From contig JBBDRW010000090.1 in NCBI GenBank assembly GCA_040905265.1, positions 1-36,651 on the forward strand: a DNA stretch of 36,651 bases, given 5' to 3'. Below the pieces are notes generated by a model. That model worked only from the letters and a program-made list of their open reading frames with translations. It was not told where the DNA came from and ran no database searches. Shown here piece after piece: positions 1-8,494 of the stretch (its first letter is position 1; each line of letters opens with the position of its first letter). This DNA comes from JBBDRW01 sp040905265. GTDB taxonomy: Bacteria; Bacteroidota; Rhodothermia; Balneolales; Balneolaceae. The translations under genes were made by a program, and so were the position numbers.

Positions 1-17
1 AAACCGTTCTAATCTTG

Positions 18-45
18 ATTGGCAGGGCATTCGTGCCCTGCCAAT
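18..45. terminator. Perfect 12-bp hairpin with TTCG tetraloop
   Basis: ATTGGCAGGGCA pairs with TGCCCTGCCAAT around a TTCG loop (30-33), the exceptionally stable UUCG tetraloop form. It probably ends transcription of a gene lying left of the window. The sequence after it (TCATATACTTC) is not a clean U-tract, so it may instead protect an RNA 3' end or sit in the 5' leader of the next gene, 24 bases downstream. Confidence 0.45.
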
Positions 46-68
46 TCATATACTTCAAGGTGTCAATT

Positions 69-665
69 ATGTACCAACGAATTATTATCACTCCGATCCT
101 GCTTCTTTTTCTCTCTTTGGGAACACTCTTCGCACAGGAAGTAACACTGGACCTTGTCACCGGTTCCGAACTGACGATTGACGGAACATCCAACATACGT
201 GACTGGGACGCGACCACTACCACTCTTGATGCAGAGCTGATCCTGGCAGGCGCGGAGACCACACTGCAATCCCTCTCGCCTGAGCAGTTCATCAGCCTGA
301 CCCTGAGCCTGCCGGTGGAGAGCCTTGATTCCGGTACCCGTGGCCTGAACAATAACATGCACAAATATCTGAAGTCTGATGTGCAACCCAATATCCGGTT
401 TGAACTGGGAGAGATCAGTGAGATTACCCAAACCGATAACGGTATCACCCTCACTGCAACAGGAACCGTCTTTGTAGCCGGTGAGAGCATAGAAGTCACC
501 ATGTCTGTCGATGCAGCAACGAACAGCGAGGGAGAGTGGGTCTTCTCGGGCTCGCAACCCCTGAAGATGACCGATTTTGGCATCTCTCCCCCTACAGCCG
601 TCTTTGGAACGGTTCGTGCGGTTGACGACGTTACCATTCTCTACAATATCCGATTTCGGAAATAG
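69..665 (+). CDS. Secreted YceI-like protein (first of tandem pair)
   Basis: Encodes about 198 residues. YceI proteins are lipocalin-like beta-barrels that bind polyisoprenoid or similar amphiphilic lipids in the periplasm. The N-terminus is a clear signal peptide (hydrophobic ILLLFLSLGTLFA, cleavage probably before QEV). After it come the family's features: an early strand with DGTSNIRDWDA, the middle segment with LNNNMHKYLKSD and IRFEL, and the C-terminal segment KMTDFGISPPTAVFGTVRA. I chose ATG 69 over the upstream in-frame start at 15 because the signal peptide begins there and the hairpin at 18-45 would lie inside the longer version. A second YceI-like gene follows 21 bases later, so the two are probably co-transcribed. 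The bound ligand cannot be told from sequence. Confidence 0.85.
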   Translation: MYQRIIITPILLLFLSLGTLFAQEVTLDLVTGSELTIDGTSNIRDWDATTTTLDAELILAGAETTLQSLSPEQFISLTLSLPVESLDSGTRGLNNNMHKYLKSDVQPNIRFELGEISEITQTDNGITLTATGTVFVAGESIEVTMSVDAATNSEGEWVFSGSQPLKMTDFGISPPTAVFGTVRAVDDVTILYNIRFRK

Positions 666-686
666 AACATTTTTCCCATCATACCT

Positions 687-1325
687 ATGAATCTTCCCCG
701 CAAATGGACGATGCTTCTGATCGTAGTTTCTTTGCTCCTGCCCGGAGGCGGGGGAGATCTCATTGCACAGGTACTTTACCAGCCGGATGACGAAAGCAGA
801 CTCTGGATCGAAGGTCGCTCCAACATCAATCAGTTTCGCTGTGACGCACAAGAGTACGACGGACAGGCCCGTCTTCCGGAAGAGAACAGTGAGCAAATCT
901 CCCCCGGCAGCCCCCCACAACAAGAGGCACCATCCCTCCGTGTAGAGATTCCCGTCCACAGTTTTGAATGTGGCAGAAGCCGAATGAACAGAGACCTGAC
1001 AGATGCGCTGAAAGCGGACCGTCACCCTCTCATCACATTCGAATTAATAAAAGCTGTCGCACTCGAACCGGAGCCCGGCCTCCAGGGTAGCGGGGAACAC
1101 TACCGACTGGAAGTGACCGGGACTCTGACTGTTGCCGGGGTATCCCGTAACGTTACATTCCGTGTGAACGGCACAGCGCTCAATAACGGCCGCTACCATG
1201 CGACCGGAAACAAAACCATTCTGATGACCGATTACGACGTCACACCGCCCACCGGCCTGCTCGGCCTGGTCCGCGCAGAGAATGAACTGACGGTTCATTT
1301 TGACCTCTATGCAGTGCGGCGGTAA
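687..1325 (+). CDS. Secreted YceI-like protein (second of tandem pair)
   Basis: A 212-residue paralogue of the preceding gene. It has a signal peptide (MLLIVVSLLLPGGGGDLIA) and the same landmarks: IEGRSNINQF near the start of the mature protein, MNRDLTDALKADRHPLITFEL in the middle, and the conserved end MTDYDVTPPTGLLGLVRAENEL. It differs by a proline- and serine-rich insert around residues 65-80 (SEQISPGSPPQQEAPS) and by two cysteines (in FRCDAQ and FECGRS) that could form a disulfide in the periplasm. It lies 21 bases after the first YceI gene with no terminator between them, so a bicistronic unit with related or heteromeric function is likely. The ligand is unknown. Confidence 0.82.
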   Translation: MNLPRKWTMLLIVVSLLLPGGGGDLIAQVLYQPDDESRLWIEGRSNINQFRCDAQEYDGQARLPEENSEQISPGSPPQQEAPSLRVEIPVHSFECGRSRMNRDLTDALKADRHPLITFELIKAVALEPEPGLQGSGEHYRLEVTGTLTVAGVSRNVTFRVNGTALNNGRYHATGNKTILMTDYDVTPPTGLLGLVRAENELTVHFDLYAVRR

Positions 1326-1540
1326 CGATGCTGTCATCGAGTCTTTCAGGCCGTCTCCGAAACCACGCATCTTCCATCTGGACGGCAGGCCAAACCACTT
1401 CCAGGGCAGATATTCCGCCAGCGCACACCTCCTCCTTATGAAAGCCCTTCCCCGGTTTTTTGTTGGATTTCATCTCCGAATCCCCCAATTTGTACTCCAT
1501 AGCAAGACAGACAAACCCCCAACCCCGACTGATCTTTATC

Positions 1541-2020
1541 ATGGCTAAAACGTTTGATCCCTCGATTGTTGACCACACTATCAGCATGTCCTCCAAAAAG
1601 AGAATTGCCCTTGTGGCCCATGACTACCGAAAAGAGGACCTCCTCGACTGGGCAGAGTACAATAAAAAGAGCCTCAAAAACCATGACCTCTACGGTACAG
1701 GAACGACCGGCGGCATGATCGCCGACAAACTGGGCCTGACCGTCCACCGGCTGATGAGCGGGCCGCTCGGCGGCGACCTCCAGATCGGCGCCATGATAGC
1801 CGAATTGAAAATCGACATTATGATCTTCTTCTGGGATCCCCTCCACGCACAACCGCATGATGTGGATGTAAAGGCCCTTCTTCGAATCGCCGTCGTCTAC
1901 AACATCCCGGTTGCCTGCGACCGCTCTTCTGCCGATTTCATCATCTCCTCCGACCTGATGGAGAAGCCGTACCAACGGTTTCTGGTCGACTATGGAAAGC
2001 GCCTGAACGAACTGAAATAG
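1541..2020 (+). CDS. mgsA: Methylglyoxal synthase
   Basis: Encodes 159 residues (E. coli MgsA has 152). The enzyme converts dihydroxyacetone phosphate to methylglyoxal and phosphate, a cytosolic bypass of lower glycolysis used when sugar phosphates build up. Family landmarks are visible: IALVAHDYRK with the histidine near the substrate site, LYGTGTTGGMI as the phosphate-binding loop, LMSGPLGGDLQIGAMIAE with the catalytic aspartate, FFWDPLHAQPHDVDVKALLRIA, and YNIPVACDRSSADFI. I took ATG 1541 because the encoded protein then matches family length; an 81-base upstream in-frame extension has no family resemblance. The stop codon overlaps the first bases of the palindrome at 2019-2141, so transcription may end there. 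Confidence 0.93.
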   Translation: MAKTFDPSIVDHTISMSSKKRIALVAHDYRKEDLLDWAEYNKKSLKNHDLYGTGTTGGMIADKLGLTVHRLMSGPLGGDLQIGAMIAELKIDIMIFFWDPLHAQPHDVDVKALLRIAVVYNIPVACDRSSADFIISSDLMEKPYQRFLVDYGKRLNELK

Positions 2021-2141
2021 TGTCTCTAAGAAAACGTCAATCTCTGCGTTGGACTCGTCCAAAAAATACTCATGTACACTTTTGTACACTGCGTTTTTTT
2101 GGCCTTCGCCCGCCTTGACCTTGACGTTTTCTTAGGACACT
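2019..2141. repeat. 123-bp imperfect palindromic element
   Basis: The ends are inverted repeats: AGTGTCTCTAAGAAAACGTC at 2019-2038 plus AA, against its reverse complement at 2121-2141, with only one inserted base. Pairing weakens inward, then returns in an A-run/T-run block (CCAAAAAA against TTTTTTGG) and a central TGTACA-CTTT-TGTACA hairpin (2073-2088). All three match levels share one centre near 2080, so this is a single long palindrome, not chance repeats. It abuts the mgsA stop and precedes the next gene by about 150 bases. It could be a miniature inverted-repeat or REP-like element, or a bidirectional transcription stop. No reading frame of note lies within it. Confidence 0.7.
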
Positions 2142-2294
2142 ATGAGTTTTCTAACAGACACAAAATCAGGGGTAAACCGAAACAGGAACGCCCGGCGGCC
2201 TGCAGAGAGTTCCGGAGCCAGAATCATAACCCTGCATTCCGGACGTTTCCAACAGTGAGTGTTCACCCAAACCAACTGAAAGGCAGCGACCGTT

Positions 2295-4454
2295 ATGCCG
2301 AACCGACTGAAAGACGAAAAGAGCCCCTACCTGCTCCAGCATGCTGAGAACCCGGTCGACTGGCACCCCTGGTCGGAGGAAGCATTCCGCATTGCGGCAA
2401 CGGAGGACAAACCGGTCTTCCTCTCGGTCGGATATGCCACCTGCCACTGGTGCCATGTGATGGCCCACGAGTCATTCGAGAATGAGAAGACCGCCCGCCT
2501 GATGAACGAGGCGTTCGTAAACATCAAGGTAGATCGTGAGGAACGTCCCGACATCGACAGCACCTATATGACGGTCTGCCAACTGCTGACCGGCCACGGC
2601 GGATGGCCACTGACCGTAATCATGACCCCGGACAAGCGGCCCTTTTTCGCTGCTACCTATATTCCCAGGGAGAGCCGGTTCAACCGAACCGGGATGGTGG
2701 AGCTGATTCCAAAAATAAGGAATGCCTGGGAGAATGAACGCGGGAACGTACTTCAGTCGGCAGACCGGATTACGGCAGGATTCGCACAGACCCTGCAGAT
2801 CCGGCCCGGCGATGCTCCCGGTGAAACAGTAATCCGAAAAGCGCTGGAAGAGCTCTCGGACCGTTACGACGAGAAACATGGCGGTTTCGGAGCCAGCCCC
2901 AAGTTCCCGTCGCCCCATACCCTCACCTTTCTCTTCGCCTGCTCCCGAACCCTGGAAGAGCCCGGGGCACGAACGATGAGCCTCCACACCCTCGAGAAGA
3001 TGCGCCTGGGGGGAATCTGGGATCACATCGGGTTCGGGTTTCACCGGTACGCAACCGACCGGACCTGGCTTCTTCCCCATTTTGAAAAGATGCTCTACGA
3101 CCAGGCAATGCTGATGCTGGCCTATACCGAAGGGTGGCGGGAGACGGGAGATCTCCTGCTTCAGGAGACCATCCATCAAATTGCCGCCTACGTTCAGGAA
3201 CAGCTCACCTCTCCGGAGGGCGGGTTCTACTCGGCGGAGGATGCCGACAGTGAGGGGGAGGAGGGGAAGTTTTATCTCTGGACACTCGAAGAGATCCGGG
3301 AGCTGTTGAGCCCGGAGGATGCCGAACTCTTTGTGGATCTCTACCAGATCCGACCCGGCGGTAATTTCCGGGAGGAGGCGAGCGGAGAGCTCACAGGAGC
3401 AAATATCCCCCACCTCCGGAACCGGCCGGAGAAGGCTTTGCAGAAAGACGACAACCTGCCAGTTGATGAAACTGGCGGCCGGGCTGGCGATAAGAGCCCG
3501 GCATCGAATACATCAGGAGAGGAGTCTCACACCTCCCATTCTGAACGTCCCCCTACAGTAGATCCCGGAAAGCGGCTCAATCAAATCCGGGAAACCCTGA
3601 AAAGAGCACGCTCAAAACGGGTCAGACCCCTGCTGGATGACAAGATTCTGACAGACTGGAACGGGCTGATGATCTCTGCCCTTTCCCGCGCAGGAGCCGT
3701 TTTGGGGGAACCCTCCTTTACCGATATTGCCGAACGGGCGCGAACCTTCATTAACCACCATCTGATGGACAATTCGGGGCGCCTCCTTCACCGCTACCGT
3801 GACGGAGAGGCCGCTATTCCGGCAATGGCAAATGACTACGCCTTTCTGATTCGTGGCCTGATTGACCTCTACCAGGCCACCTTTGACACGGATGTTCTGA
3901 AGCAAGCCCTCTCCCTGAACAGCCGGTTCCTTGACTCTTTTTGGGATGCCGCTGACGGCGGCTTCTTCCTCACGAATGAAGAGTGTGAAGAGCTTCTCGG
4001 CCGCCAGAAAGAGATCTATGACGGGGCTCTCCCTTCGTCGAATTCCGTCGCTGCGATGAACTTGATTGAACTCTCCCGGCTGACAGGAGAGACCATTCTG
4101 GCGGAGAAGGCTGACCAACTCTTTCGTACTTTTTCCGCTTTTCTGAAGCAATCTCCCGGCAGCGCCGCCTATACAGCCCAGGCACTTTTGCAGGCGCACT
4201 ACCCTACCAACGAAGTGGTGATTTGCGGCGACCCGGATGATACTGAAGTACACCGGATGATCCGGAAAGCCCGTCAATTGAAAGAACCGACCCTTATCCT
4301 CCTGAAAACTGAAATGAACCGCGAGTCGCTGGAGAAGCTCGCCCCCTACACAACTCCCTTTCCGGTTACCGGCAGGGCCACGGCATATCTCTGCCGGGAC
4401 TTCACCTGCGACAGACCGGTCTACTCGGCAGAAGAGCTTGGTGTGCAGAGATAA
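2295..4454 (+). CDS. DUF255 thioredoxin-domain protein (YyaL/SPATA20 family)
   Basis: Encodes 719 residues, the usual size of the family. The N-terminal thioredoxin-like DUF255 domain (about residues 1-165) opens with NRLKDEKSPYLLQHAENPV and carries C50-H-W-C53 within SVGYATCHWCHVM, then VDREERPDID and HGGWPLTV, all diagnostic. The rest is a six-hairpin glycosidase-like (alpha/alpha)6 region (KFPSPHTLTFL, GGIWDHIGFGFHRYATD, HFEKMLYDQAML, YSAEDADSEGEEGKFYLWT, ILTDWNGLMISAL). Around residues 375-430 there is a charged low-complexity stretch (KDDNLPVDETGGRAGDKSP and following) that looks like a linker insertion. The family is widespread but its biochemical role is unsettled; a redox or sugar-related function is only inferred from fold. 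No signal peptide is seen, so it is cytosolic. Confidence 0.9.
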   Translation: MPNRLKDEKSPYLLQHAENPVDWHPWSEEAFRIAATEDKPVFLSVGYATCHWCHVMAHESFENEKTARLMNEAFVNIKVDREERPDIDSTYMTVCQLLTGHGGWPLTVIMTPDKRPFFAATYIPRESRFNRTGMVELIPKIRNAWENERGNVLQSADRITAGFAQTLQIRPGDAPGETVIRKALEELSDRYDEKHGGFGASPKFPSPHTLTFLFACSRTLEEPGARTMSLHTLEKMRLGGIWDHIGFGFHRYATDRTWLLPHFEKMLYDQAMLMLAYTEGWRETGDLLLQETIHQIAAYVQEQLTSPEGGFYSAEDADSEGEEGKFYLWTLEEIRELLSPEDAELFVDLYQIRPGGNFREEASGELTGANIPHLRNRPEKALQKDDNLPVDETGGRAGDKSPASNTSGEESHTSHSERPPTVDPGKRLNQIRETLKRARSKRVRPLLDDKILTDWNGLMISALSRAGAVLGEPSFTDIAERARTFINHHLMDNSGRLLHRYRDGEAAIPAMANDYAFLIRGLIDLYQATFDTDVLKQALSLNSRFLDSFWDAADGGFFLTNEECEELLGRQKEIYDGALPSSNSVAAMNLIELSRLTGETILAEKADQLFRTFSAFLKQSPGSAAYTAQALLQAHYPTNEVVICGDPDDTEVHRMIRKARQLKEPTLILLKTEMNRESLEKLAPYTTPFPVTGRATAYLCRDFTCDRPVYSAEELGVQR

Positions 4455-4578
4455 TGACTGTATCATGAAGCGGTAAAAACGCCTTATTTTCATTCCGGCA
4501 TAATCACCTATATTGCCAGGACTGTCGGTCCGATTCAACAACATATCTGTCCAACCGTTATCCCCAAATCCATCCCCC

Positions 4579-5562
4579 ATGAAAATCCACACTCTATACT
4601 TCGCCCTCCTCTTCACCCTCTTCACCGGCTCCCTGTTCTCAGTTACAGCACAGGATCGGGAGACCCCCTCTCCCGCTCTACTGGTGGGAGAAAAAGATGG
4701 CGCACTGCTTGCCATTGTCGACCCATATACCCTTGAAGTTGTCGCCCGTATACCGGCAAACCCGAACCCGCACGAAGTAACGACCGACGGGCAGTATGCC
4801 TATATCTCTAACTCCGGTGCAAGTGCGATTACCGTGATTGACCTTACAGCGCAAGAGCTGGTTGAGGGGATCGACCTGCAGCCGTTGAGCCCGATCCACG
4901 GACTGGAGGTAGCCGGCGGCTATCTCTATTTTGCCAATGAGAACTCCCGCACCCTCGGCCGTTACAACCTGGAGACCAGGGAAATCGACTGGGTCTTCGG
5001 GACCGGCCTGGAGCAGTCCCATATGCTTGTTGTGAATGAGGATGGGTCCAAACTCTTTACCACCAATATGGCCCCTGGAACGGCGAGCATCATCGAGCGG
5101 ACCGCTAGCGGAGGCCGGGCGATCCGGACGGTCTATACCGGAAACCGGGCGGAGGGCCTCGGCCTCTCTCCGAATGGAGAGGAGTTCTGGGTCTCCAACG
5201 TCCATGATGCGACGATCACGATCATTGATGTCGATTCCTGGGAGATTACCGGGACCATCGACTTGCCGACTACGTTCTCCAACCGCCTTCGCTTCTCTCC
5301 GAACGGACAGTTCGTGATCGTAGCGGACCTGCAGGGAGATGATATCCTGATCATCGATACAGACAGCCGCACCATCGTCAAACAGATCGATGTTGGCGGC
5401 GGCTCGGAAGGGTTGATGTTCTCCCCGGATGGGTCGAGAGCGTTCATTGCCGTCAGTATGGCGAACAAGGTGGCGGCCATCGACATGGAGACGCTCACGG
5501 TAGCCGGTGAGATTCATGGCTTCAGTAACCCGGACGGCCTGGCGTGGGCGGTTGCGCCCTGA
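4579..5562 (+). CDS. Secreted YVTN/NHL-type beta-propeller protein
   Basis: Encodes 327 residues starting with a signal peptide (MKIHTLYFALLFTLFTGSLFSVTA). The mature part is a run of beta-propeller blades of about 40 residues with the YVTN pattern: NPHEVTTDGQYAYISNSG, GLGLSPNGEEFWVSNVHDATITIIDVDS, RLRFSPNGQFVIVADLQGDDILIIDTDS and GLMFSPDGSRAFIAVSMANKVAAIDMET. Each blade alternates SPDG/SPNG turns and IIDVDS-type strands, giving about seven blades. Such proteins often act as periplasmic scaffolds or sensors; no catalytic signature is visible, so no activity is assigned. ATG 4579 is chosen because the signal peptide begins there; an in-frame start 66 bases upstream would bury it. It stands alone on the plus strand. 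Confidence 0.83.
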   Translation: MKIHTLYFALLFTLFTGSLFSVTAQDRETPSPALLVGEKDGALLAIVDPYTLEVVARIPANPNPHEVTTDGQYAYISNSGASAITVIDLTAQELVEGIDLQPLSPIHGLEVAGGYLYFANENSRTLGRYNLETREIDWVFGTGLEQSHMLVVNEDGSKLFTTNMAPGTASIIERTASGGRAIRTVYTGNRAEGLGLSPNGEEFWVSNVHDATITIIDVDSWEITGTIDLPTTFSNRLRFSPNGQFVIVADLQGDDILIIDTDSRTIVKQIDVGGGSEGLMFSPDGSRAFIAVSMANKVAAIDMETLTVAGEIHGFSNPDGLAWAVAP

Positions 5563-5640
5563 ACCGGGTAAACCGGATTGCAGTAAGGTTTCTGTATTTC
5601 GGTTTTTATATTGGGATCCAGCTTCTTGACAGGATCTACT

Positions 5641-5691
5641 AAACCCCGAAAAGTTAACTATATCCTTTCTTAAACCCCGAAAGTTTACTAT
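5641..5691 (+). promoter_or_regulatory. Tandem direct repeats upstream of fic (candidate autoregulatory operator)
   Basis: Two near-identical 20-21 base copies start at 5641 and 5672, 31 bases apart (three helical turns). The second reads AAACCCCGAAAGTTTACTAT; the first differs by one inserted A and one substitution. They end 22 bases before the fic start codon, where a repressor would block transcription. AbiEi-type antitoxins are known to bind repeats in their own promoters through an N-terminal winged helix, and the fic product begins with an AbiEi-like region, so autoregulation is a reasonable inference. Confidence 0.6.
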
Positions 5692-5713
5692 TTTCGCAAG
5701 AAAACCACCCGAA

Positions 5714-7198
5714 ATGCCCACTTTTTTAGATTCTGTACCAGAAGTATTTGTGTCTAACAAACAGATATCAGCCCAGGTATCCAAAGCGGTGGCGGAAGGC
5801 AAACTTAAAAAGCTTGCTTCCAGGTTATACACGAAAAACCTGGTTGATGATCCAAATGTAATTGTCCGAAGACGCTGGTATGAACTGTTAAAGGAATATT
5901 ATCCGGATGCCCTGATTGCTGACCGTACAGCGATTGAGAATAGCCCGGCAAATGATGGGTCGGTATTTATTATTTCATCAAAAAAGAGAAATACGAAGCT
6001 GCCCGGTTTAATCTTTAATCCACGAAAAGGCCATGGCCCGCTAAAGAGTGATCTGCCTTTTATCAATGATCTCTGGATCAGTTCCGAGCCACGGACATAT
6101 CTTGAAAACATGCGGCCATCGCGTACAAGAAAAGGCTCCGTCAGCCGAACGTTATCGCAGGAAGAGATGGAAGAAAAACTGGATCAGCTTTTCCGTTTAA
6201 AGGGGGCTGATCATGTGAATCGGATCAGGGATAAAGCCAGAGAAGTTGCCAGGAAGCTGAGTATGATGGAAGAGTTTAAGAAACTGGATGATCTGATTGG
6301 CACTCTTCAAGGTACAAGAACCACAACATTAAAATCGGATGTTGCAAAAGCACGAAAAGGTGAGGAGCCTTATGATCCGGATCGGGCAGAGCTTTTTCTT
6401 ACACTTTATGAAGCTCTGAAATCCACAGCTCCAGGTTCCAGATCAGCGAAAAATCTGTCTCAGCAGGAACGAATCAACCTCTCATTCTTTGAAGCCTACT
6501 TCTCCAATTTCATTGAAGGCACGGAGTTTGAGGTCAGTGAAGCCGCTGATATCGTATTTCGGAATGCGATCCCACATGACCGGCCGAATGATGCTCACGA
6601 AATACTGGGCACATTCAAGGTTGTATCAAACCATTTCGAAATGAGCCGGCTGCCAAATCATTTTGATGATTTTACAGCTTTGTTAAGAGGTCGTCATACT
6701 GAAATCATGGCGGCCAGAAAAGAAATACATCCTGGCCAATTCAAAACCAGAAGGAATGTAGCTGGCAACACCCAGTTTGTACAACCTGATCTGGTGAAAG
6801 GTACACTTCGAAAAGGTTTTGAGATCTATCGTGCATTGGAAACTTCCTTTCACAAAGCAGTATTTATGATGTTCCTTGTAAGTGAAGTACACCCTTTTAC
6901 AGATGGAAATGGCCGGTTAGCACGAATCATGATGAATTCAGAGCTGGTAGCGGTTGAAGATCAGAAGATCATCATACCCATTGTGTATCGGAATAACTAT
7001 CTGGCCGCTTTAAAAACCCTCACAAACGACCGGCGCTCAGCCCCGTTAATACGGACCCTCGATTTTGCTCAATCGTTTACCCAATCGATCGACTGGAGTG
7101 ATTTTGAACGGGCAAAGGAACAGATGGAAGATTGTAATGCATTTCTGGATCCGACTGAAGCTGACAGGCAGGGAATCCGGCTGAGATTATATGGTTGA
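5714..7198 (+). CDS. Fic-domain protein with AbiEi-like N-terminal half
   Basis: Encodes 494 residues. The C-terminal half is a Fic domain with the complete active motif HPFTDGNGR (residues 393-401), whose histidine transfers AMP or another phosphate-linked group to a target hydroxyl. Upstream lies S264-NFI-E268-G269, matching the (S/T)xxxE(G/N) inhibitory helix of class II Fic proteins, so the enzyme probably holds itself inactive until triggered. Residues 1-170 resemble AbiEi-type antitoxin and regulator proteins: an N-terminal winged-helix-like part (QVSKAVAEGKLKKLASRLYTKN), then DALIADRTAIEN, DGSVFII, LPGL, and YLENMRPSRTRKGSVSRTLS. This suggests DNA binding and fusion of regulator and effector. 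Codons look AT-richer than the neighbours and CCCCG motifs flank the gene on both sides, consistent with acquisition. Its target is unknown. Confidence 0.88.
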   Translation: MPTFLDSVPEVFVSNKQISAQVSKAVAEGKLKKLASRLYTKNLVDDPNVIVRRRWYELLKEYYPDALIADRTAIENSPANDGSVFIISSKKRNTKLPGLIFNPRKGHGPLKSDLPFINDLWISSEPRTYLENMRPSRTRKGSVSRTLSQEEMEEKLDQLFRLKGADHVNRIRDKAREVARKLSMMEEFKKLDDLIGTLQGTRTTTLKSDVAKARKGEEPYDPDRAELFLTLYEALKSTAPGSRSAKNLSQQERINLSFFEAYFSNFIEGTEFEVSEAADIVFRNAIPHDRPNDAHEILGTFKVVSNHFEMSRLPNHFDDFTALLRGRHTEIMAARKEIHPGQFKTRRNVAGNTQFVQPDLVKGTLRKGFEIYRALETSFHKAVFMMFLVSEVHPFTDGNGRLARIMMNSELVAVEDQKIIIPIVYRNNYLAALKTLTNDRRSAPLIRTLDFAQSFTQSIDWSDFERAKEQMEDCNAFLDPTEADRQGIRLRLYG

Positions 7199-7264
7199 TG
7201 GACTGAGTTTGCTTTTTAACTGAAATTACAATCTCTCCAAAAAGATGTGTAATATATATAGATG

Positions 7265-7309
7265 TGAACTTTCGTAACTTTCCGGGGTTGTGCCCGATAA
7301 GCGGGGTTC
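7265..7309 (-). promoter_or_regulatory. Inverted copies of the CCCCG motif downstream of fic
   Basis: Read on the minus strand, 7289-7275 gives AACCCCGGAAAGTTA followed by a second AAAGTT, closely matching the repeats ahead of fic (ACCCCGAAAGTT). A shorter AACCCCG core recurs at 7308-7302, 19 bases away. These face the opposite way to the upstream pair, so the fic gene is bracketed by inverted sites. They could be operators reaching the desaturase promoter, or boundaries of a mobile cargo segment. Confidence 0.45.
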
Positions 7310-7344
7310 ATCATAACAAGGGTAAACATCAATAATTTTGCATT

Positions 7345-8448
7345 ATGGGTAACGTAGAACGGGTCACCTTCAACAACCGTATTAGTCGTGAGTTCAGTAA
7401 AACCATAAAGGAGCGTGTAGACGCTTACTTTGAAGAGAATGGCATCTCCAGACATGCGAACGCAGAGATGGTCTTGAAGACCGTTCTACTTCTCAGTCTT
7501 TATTTCGGCTCCTATGGCCTGATTATCTCGGGCACGCTTTCCCTTGGGGTCATGTGGTTCCTGACCTTCCTGATGGGGATCGGAATGGCAGGAATCGGGT
7601 TTTCCGTCTCGCATGACGCGCTTCACGGCGCTTACTCGTCCAACAAACATGTGAACCGCGCACTGGGCTTCACCTTCGACCTGCTTGGCGCCAATGGCTA
7701 TATCTGGAAGATTACTCACAACATCATCCACCATACCTACACCAATATACACGGCCACGACGAGGATCTGGAAGTCGCAGAATTCATCCGGCTCTCTCCC
7801 CACTCCGAATACAAGATGATCCACAGGGTTCAGCATATCCTCGCCTTTTTCGCCTACAGCCTGGCGACCTTCTTCTGGGTCTTTATCAAAGATTACAAGA
7901 ATTTCCTGAAACCCAACATCGGCCCTTACAACAATAAAAACCATCCTATCAGCGAATGGATCATCCTCTTTGTGACCAAGGGGATCTACTATACCTATAT
8001 GCTGGTTCTTCCGATGCTGCTGCTCGATATCACATGGGTACAGCTTCTGATCGGCTTTACAACGTTTCACCTGACGGCCGGATTGATTTTGGGCGTGATT
8101 TTTCAACTTGCCCACGTAGTGGAAGAGACGGATCACCCCCTGCCGGATGAAGAGAACATGATTGACGAACACTGGGCGATCCATGAGATGGTCACCACCA
8201 ATAATTTTGCGCGAGACAACAAGGCACTCTGCTGGTTTGTAGGGGGCCTAAATTTTCAGATCGAACATCATCTCTTCCCTAAGGTGTGCAGCGTCCACTA
8301 CCCCGCTCTCAGCCCGATTGTCGAGAAAACAGCGAAAGAGTTCGGGATTCCCTACAACCAGCATGACACGTTCTTCCAGGCAGTCGCCTCGCACTACCGG
8401 ACCCTGAAAAAGTTTGGAGATCCGGAGTTTCGTTATTCGGAGGCGTAA
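7345..8448 (+). CDS. Membrane fatty acid desaturase (acyl-lipid/linoleoyl-CoA desaturase type)
   Basis: Encodes 367 residues of the membrane di-iron desaturase family, which introduces double bonds into acyl chains using oxygen and an electron donor. The three histidine boxes are intact: HDALHG (90-95), HNIIHHTYTN (125-134) and QIEHHLFP (305-312). The QxxHH form of the third box is typical of front-end and delta-5/delta-6-like enzymes. Hydrophobic segments at about 45-90, 165-185 and 207-257 fit the usual four-helix topology with histidines facing the cytosol. There is no fused cytochrome b5 domain, so an external ferredoxin or similar donor is needed. It probably adjusts membrane fluidity. 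It stands alone after fic; substrate and position specificity cannot be read from sequence. Confidence 0.9.
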   Translation: MGNVERVTFNNRISREFSKTIKERVDAYFEENGISRHANAEMVLKTVLLLSLYFGSYGLIISGTLSLGVMWFLTFLMGIGMAGIGFSVSHDALHGAYSSNKHVNRALGFTFDLLGANGYIWKITHNIIHHTYTNIHGHDEDLEVAEFIRLSPHSEYKMIHRVQHILAFFAYSLATFFWVFIKDYKNFLKPNIGPYNNKNHPISEWIILFVTKGIYYTYMLVLPMLLLDITWVQLLIGFTTFHLTAGLILGVIFQLAHVVEETDHPLPDEENMIDEHWAIHEMVTTNNFARDNKALCWFVGGLNFQIEHHLFPKVCSVHYPALSPIVEKTAKEFGIPYNQHDTFFQAVASHYRTLKKFGDPEFRYSEA

Positions 8449-8453
8449 CTGTA

Positions 8454-8486
8454 GGTTTCCCAGTACGTATCTCTGGCAACGAAACC
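8454..8486. terminator. Inverted repeat between convergent genes
   Basis: GGTTTC...CCAG pairs with CTGG...GAAACC between the ends of the convergent desaturase and OsmC genes. The stem has an uneven internal bulge and no strong U-tract, so a bidirectional terminator is only a suggestion from position. Confidence 0.3.
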
Positions 8487-8494
8487 AGGTTGAG

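Noticed and set aside
63..1025. Long minus-strand reading frame opposite the two YceI-like genes
   Set aside because: It overlaps two well-supported genes with signal peptides, and its translation shows no domain or hydrophobic pattern of a real protein. Similar long antisense frames lie opposite the DUF255, beta-propeller, M16, ppc and argG genes and are codon-bias artefacts.
2072..2347. Plus-strand frame starting inside the palindrome
   Set aside because: It overlaps the palindrome and the start of the DUF255 gene, and its composition shows no protein-like pattern.
7333..7340. TAATTTTG as a -7 promoter box for the desaturase
   Set aside because: It matches TAnnTTTG but would start transcription at the start codon, and no TTG box lies at the right distance upstream.
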